This document shows, one piece after another, positions 31,474 through 33,661 of a stretch of 33,661 bases of DNA. The position numbers and the translations under genes are program-made. A model generated the notes under the pieces. That model was not told the DNA's origin and did not search any database. It saw only the letters and a list, made by a program, of their open reading frames with translations. The stretch's first letter is position 1; every line of letters begins with the position of its first letter. The stretch comes from Saccharothrix carnea (lineage in GTDB: Bacteria > Actinomycetota > Actinomycetes > Mycobacteriales > Pseudonocardiaceae): NCBI RefSeq assembly GCF_003014735.1, contig NZ_PYAX01000031.1:1-33661 (forward strand), in the 5' to 3' direction.

Positions 31474-32043
31474 CTAGGCCCGTTCGGCGAAGTGCCGCAG
31501 GATCATCTCGGTCAGCGCGGCGACGTCGGCCTCGACCATCGGCGCGCCGGTCATGCCCATCCGGTGCAGCAGGGTGCCGACGGTGATGTCGACGAACAGC
31601 AGGATCCGGTCCTCGGGCTCGCCGAGCGCGTCCTGCAGCGCACGCAGGTATGGCGCCTGCAACCGGGTGGACAGGATCTCGCGCAGGCCCGCGTCGCTGA
31701 CGGCGTCGACGAAGACGCCCGCGAACGCCGCGCCGACCCCCGGTTGGCCGATCTTCGTCGCGGCCAGGTCGATGGCCGCGGCGAGGTACTCGGCCCGACT
31801 GCCCGGCATCGGCGGCAGCGGGCCGAACGTGTCGACCAGGCAGTCCGTGATCAGCGCGCCCTTCGACGGCCAGCGGCGGTAGATCGTCGTCTTCGCGACG
31901 CCCGCCGCCGCCGCGATGCGGTCCATCGTCGCGCCCGCGTAGCCCAGCTCGTGGACGGTCTTCAGCGTCGCGGCGAAGACCTCCGCGTCGATGCCGGCCC
32001 GAGGGCGGCCGGGCGGTTTGGCGGAGGTGGTCTCCCGGGTCAT
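31474..32043 (-). CDS. TetR-family repressor
   Basis: Repressor of 189 residues. DNA-binding domain at about 20-65 (TVHELGYAGATMDRIAAAAG, then VAKTTIYRRWPSKGALI), and a helical ligand-binding region of the TetR_C_16/11 type with VDITVGTLLHRMGMTG late in the chain. It is the first gene of the minus-strand set that ends with the DrrAB-like exporter, and diverges from the esterase gene at 32122. Two abutting dyads at 32064-32095 lie between them, 21-52 bases from this gene's start, so autorepression together with control of the esterase and the exporter is likely. The inducing ligand is probably an exporter substrate, by analogy with other TetR-exporter pairs. Confidence 0.93.
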   Translation of the reverse strand: MTRETTSAKPPGRPRAGIDAEVFAATLKTVHELGYAGATMDRIAAAAGVAKTTIYRRWPSKGALITDCLVDTFGPLPPMPGSRAEYLAAAIDLAATKIGQPGVGAAFAGVFVDAVSDAGLREILSTRLQAPYLRALQDALGEPEDRILLFVDITVGTLLHRMGMTGAPMVEADVAALTEMILRHFAERA

Positions 32044-32063
32044 GGCTCCACGATAACGAGTTG

Positions 32064-32095
32064 CGCTACCATCGGTATCGCTACCATTGGTAGCG
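32064..32095. promoter_or_regulatory. Two abutting TetR operators, CGCTACCAT repeats
   Basis: CGCTACCATTGGTAGCG (32079-32095) is a perfect 17-base palindrome. Overlapping it by two bases is CGCTACCATCGGTATCG (32064-32080), the same dyad with one arm mismatch. The two are spaced 15 bases apart. They fill the 78-base gap between the tetR gene and the esterase gene and are AT-richer than the surroundings, consistent with overlapping divergent promoters. Confidence 0.8.
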
Positions 32096-32121
32096 AAACT
32101 GTGATGGTCGAGGAGGGGGAC

Positions 32122-33129
32122 ATGGACGACGTGGAACGCCCGCCGTTGGGCGTCCGGCTGCTGCGCGCCCTGCGCGGGGAACCGGACTGGTCGGCGATGA
32201 CGGCCGAGGAGCTGGCCGCCTTCCGCGACGCGGAGAACCGCAAGCGGTCGTCCCGGCTGCTCCGGGTGGTCACCGGGTTCCCGGACGGCGACGCGGAGAT
32301 CCGGTGGCAGGAGGTGGCGTTGCCCGATCGCGTGCTCCCGGTCCGGGTGTACCGGCCGACGCACCGCAGCGGCGACCTGCCGCTCGTGCTGCACGTGCAC
32401 GGCGGCGGTTTCGTGGGCACGGCGGCGCAATCCGACTGGGTGAACAGCCACCTCGCCGCACGGCTGCCCGCGCTCGTCGTCTCGGTCGAGCACCGCCTCC
32501 TCGCGCCGGACACGACACTGAGCGCGGGCGTGGACGACGGTTGGGACGTGCTGCGGCACGTCGTGCGGCACGCGGCGGACTGGCGCGTCGACCCCACGCG
32601 GATCGCGGTGTTCGGCGAGAGCACCGGCGGGTTGATCGTCGCGCTGGCCGCGATCCGCGCCCGGGACGCCGGCCTGCCCGTGCGGGCGCAGGTGCTGGTC
32701 AACCCCGTCACCGACCTGACGGAGGAGGCGTTCGACCACGCCTCGATGAAGCGGCACGCGCACAGCCCGACCCTGACCGCCGAGCAGATGCGGCTGTTCC
32801 ACCGGTTGGCCGTCCCGCCCGGCACGGACCCCCGCGCGCTCTCGCCGCTGCACGCCGACGACCTGAGCGGTGTGGCGCCGGCGCTCGTGGTGGTGCCGAC
32901 GCTCGACCCGGTCGCCGATCACGGCCGCCGTTACGCCGACCGGCTGCGCGAGTCCGGGACGCCCGCGCGGCTCACCGAGCACCGCGGCGCGCCGCACGGG
33001 TTCCTCAGCATGCCGGGCGTGGTGCCGCGGGCCAAGGCCGCGCGGGCGGAGATCGCCGGGTTCCTCCGGGACCACGTCGTCCCGGTGACCGGCGACGTGG
33101 TGGCGAAGGAGCACGATGACCGCCACTGA
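32122..33129 (+). CDS. HSL-family alpha/beta hydrolase (esterase)
   Basis: Cytoplasmic esterase/lipase-like hydrolase of 335 residues in the hormone-sensitive-lipase (family IV) group. The oxyanion motif HVHGGGF (about 92-98) and the nucleophile elbow GESTGG, with the serine in G-E-S-T-G, are present; the acid is in TLDPVADHG and the histidine in GAPHGF. The cap region sits at the N-terminus (GVRLLRALRGEPDW), also typical. ATG 32122 has AGGAGGGGG directly upstream; an earlier ATG at 32104 is in frame but precedes the ribosome site. It is divergent from the TetR gene and shares its operators, so it may act on the same compound that induces the exporter. It overlaps the next open frame by 14 bases. 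Confidence 0.92.
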   Translation: MDDVERPPLGVRLLRALRGEPDWSAMTAEELAAFRDAENRKRSSRLLRVVTGFPDGDAEIRWQEVALPDRVLPVRVYRPTHRSGDLPLVLHVHGGGFVGTAAQSDWVNSHLAARLPALVVSVEHRLLAPDTTLSAGVDDGWDVLRHVVRHAADWRVDPTRIAVFGESTGGLIVALAAIRARDAGLPVRAQVLVNPVTDLTEEAFDHASMKRHAHSPTLTAEQMRLFHRLAVPPGTDPRALSPLHADDLSGVAPALVVVPTLDPVADHGRRYADRLRESGTPARLTEHRGAPHGFLSMPGVVPRAKAARAEIAGFLRDHVVPVTGDVVAKEHDDRH

Positions 33130-33277
33130 CCTCGTGGAGGTGGGGGAGTCCGCGCCGGAGCAGCCTCCACCACCGGGTCCGGCGCGCCTGCTGCGGCCGT
33201 TCGTCGGCGGCGCGGTTGGACGAGATGGTCGAACGACTGCCCGGCGGGGGGCACGGGCAAGGGCTCGAAAAGCTTGA
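33116..33277 (+). pseudogene. Broken gene coupled to the esterase gene
   Basis: An ATG at 33116 overlaps the esterase stop and has AGGAG 5-10 bases before it. The frame gives MTATDLVEVGESAPEQPPPP, then PARLLRPFVGG, and soon turns into an Arg-rich non-coding-like stretch ending at TGA 33275-33277. From about 33217 the +1 frame reads instead RLDEMVERLPGGGHGQGLEK and ends at 33287, which looks like a genuine protein C-terminus. An N-terminal piece and a C-terminal piece in different frames suggest a gene collapsed by an internal deletion or frameshift. The original product is not recognisable. Confidence 0.4.
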
Positions 33278-33370
33278 AAAGCCTTGAAAAGCGTCCTCGC
33301 CGGACGGGCAGATCAGCAGGATGACCCCCAACTACGCCTTCGTCTCTCGTTGGGTGTGGGTCCGGACTCC

Positions 33371-33507
33371 GTGTCATCCCACCGACCTCCCTCCGGGTTA
33401 CCACACGTGTCAAGGGCGGCGCGCGGTCCCAGTGAAGTTGTAGGCAGAGGTGGACGCGCCGCCCTTGACACGTGCGGTAAGGCTTCGCCAGGTCGGCGGG
33501 ATGACAC
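33371..33507. repeat. Long imperfect inverted repeat, arms of 53 bp
   Basis: The arm at 33371-33423 and the arm at 33455-33507 are inverted copies. Each has an outer block GTGTCATCCC(A/G)CCGACCT (18 bases, one mismatch) and an inner block of 26 bases (TTACC(A/G)CACGTGTCAAGG onward, one mismatch), separated by 9 unrelated bases. The loop is 31 bases. Both inner blocks contain CACGTGTCAA. No open frame is convincing here. The element could be a miniature transposable element, a regulatory dyad or a replication/partition-type site; it is not identified. Nothing else is supported between 33288 and the window end. Confidence 0.75.
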
Positions 33508-33632
33508 GAAGCCCTCCTTCTAGGGAAGAAGGACGTGCCAGTGGACGGTCCGGGGGTCGCCGGCGGGCGCGGGGTCGGGCGGCGCCGGGGCGTGTGCGGC
33601 TGCGATGCACTTCGACTTTCTCAAGGTAGGGG

Positions 33633-33661
33633 TTCGTGTCATCCCGCCGACCTGGCGTAGC
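33633..33661. repeat. Third copy of the outer block at the window edge
   Basis: TTCGTGTCATCCCGCCGACC and the following TGGCG repeat, in the same orientation as the left arm, the sequence seen in reverse complement at 33484-33510, with a single difference before the window ends. It shows that the block is a repeated unit rather than just two halves of one dyad, and that the array may continue past this window. Confidence 0.65.

Overview
The window reads as chromosomal DNA from a high-GC actinomycete. Third codon positions are almost all G or C, GTG and TTG starts are common, and many genes are translationally coupled (ATGA, GTGA and TGATG overlaps). The gene content (SARP/NB-ARC regulator, DrrAB-type exporter, ABC-F resistance protein, secreted pectate lyase, second ClpP pair, NACHT-HEAT protein, contractile-injection-type cargo) fits a filamentous soil genus, most likely of Pseudonocardiales (Saccharothrix, Lentzea, Actinosynnema or relatives). 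That placement is an inference from style and gene types, not from a marker gene.

Left part (1-4.9 kb): a decayed transposase tail, a secreted CBM-pectate lyase (-), a secreted S33 peptidase/hydrolase (+) and a secreted class-C-like serine hydrolase (-), the last two overlapping at their stops. A 21-bp-period direct repeat lies between the first two. Next (4.6-10.9 kb) comes a 1716-residue NACHT-ATPase with a very long HEAT-like repeat array, a small acidic protein downstream of it, and a divergent HAD-fold protein; a 15-bp palindrome sits in the divergent gap.

Middle (10.9-20.8 kb): a complete carbohydrate ABC importer (lipoprotein, two permeases, ATPase) behind a promoter that overlaps a DasR-like operator; an ArsR-SRPBCC / RibD-DHFR pair transcribed the other way; a large coiled-coil protein with the N-terminal motif of extracellular contractile injection system cargo and a glycine-rich hydrophobic segment, divergent from a small lipoprotein.

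Right part (20.9-33.7 kb): a ClgR/PopR-like XRE regulator facing a clpP pair in which one subunit has lost its catalytic serine; an SDR/TetR divergent pair with a perfect 20-bp operator; an ABC-F antibiotic-resistance protein preceded by a seven-codon leader peptide and nested hairpins (ribosome-mediated attenuation); a 1060-residue SARP-like BTAD/NB-ARC regulator; a TetR - small protein - DrrA - DrrB operon divergent from an HSL-type esterase with two abutting operators between them; a broken gene; and a long imperfect inverted repeat with a third partial copy at the edge.

The items most worth following are the ABC-F leader, the Ser-to-Ala ClpP partner, the NACHT-HEAT protein, the orphan injection-system-like cargo, the DasR-like promoter and the terminal inverted repeat. 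No CRISPR array, tRNA or rRNA gene was seen.
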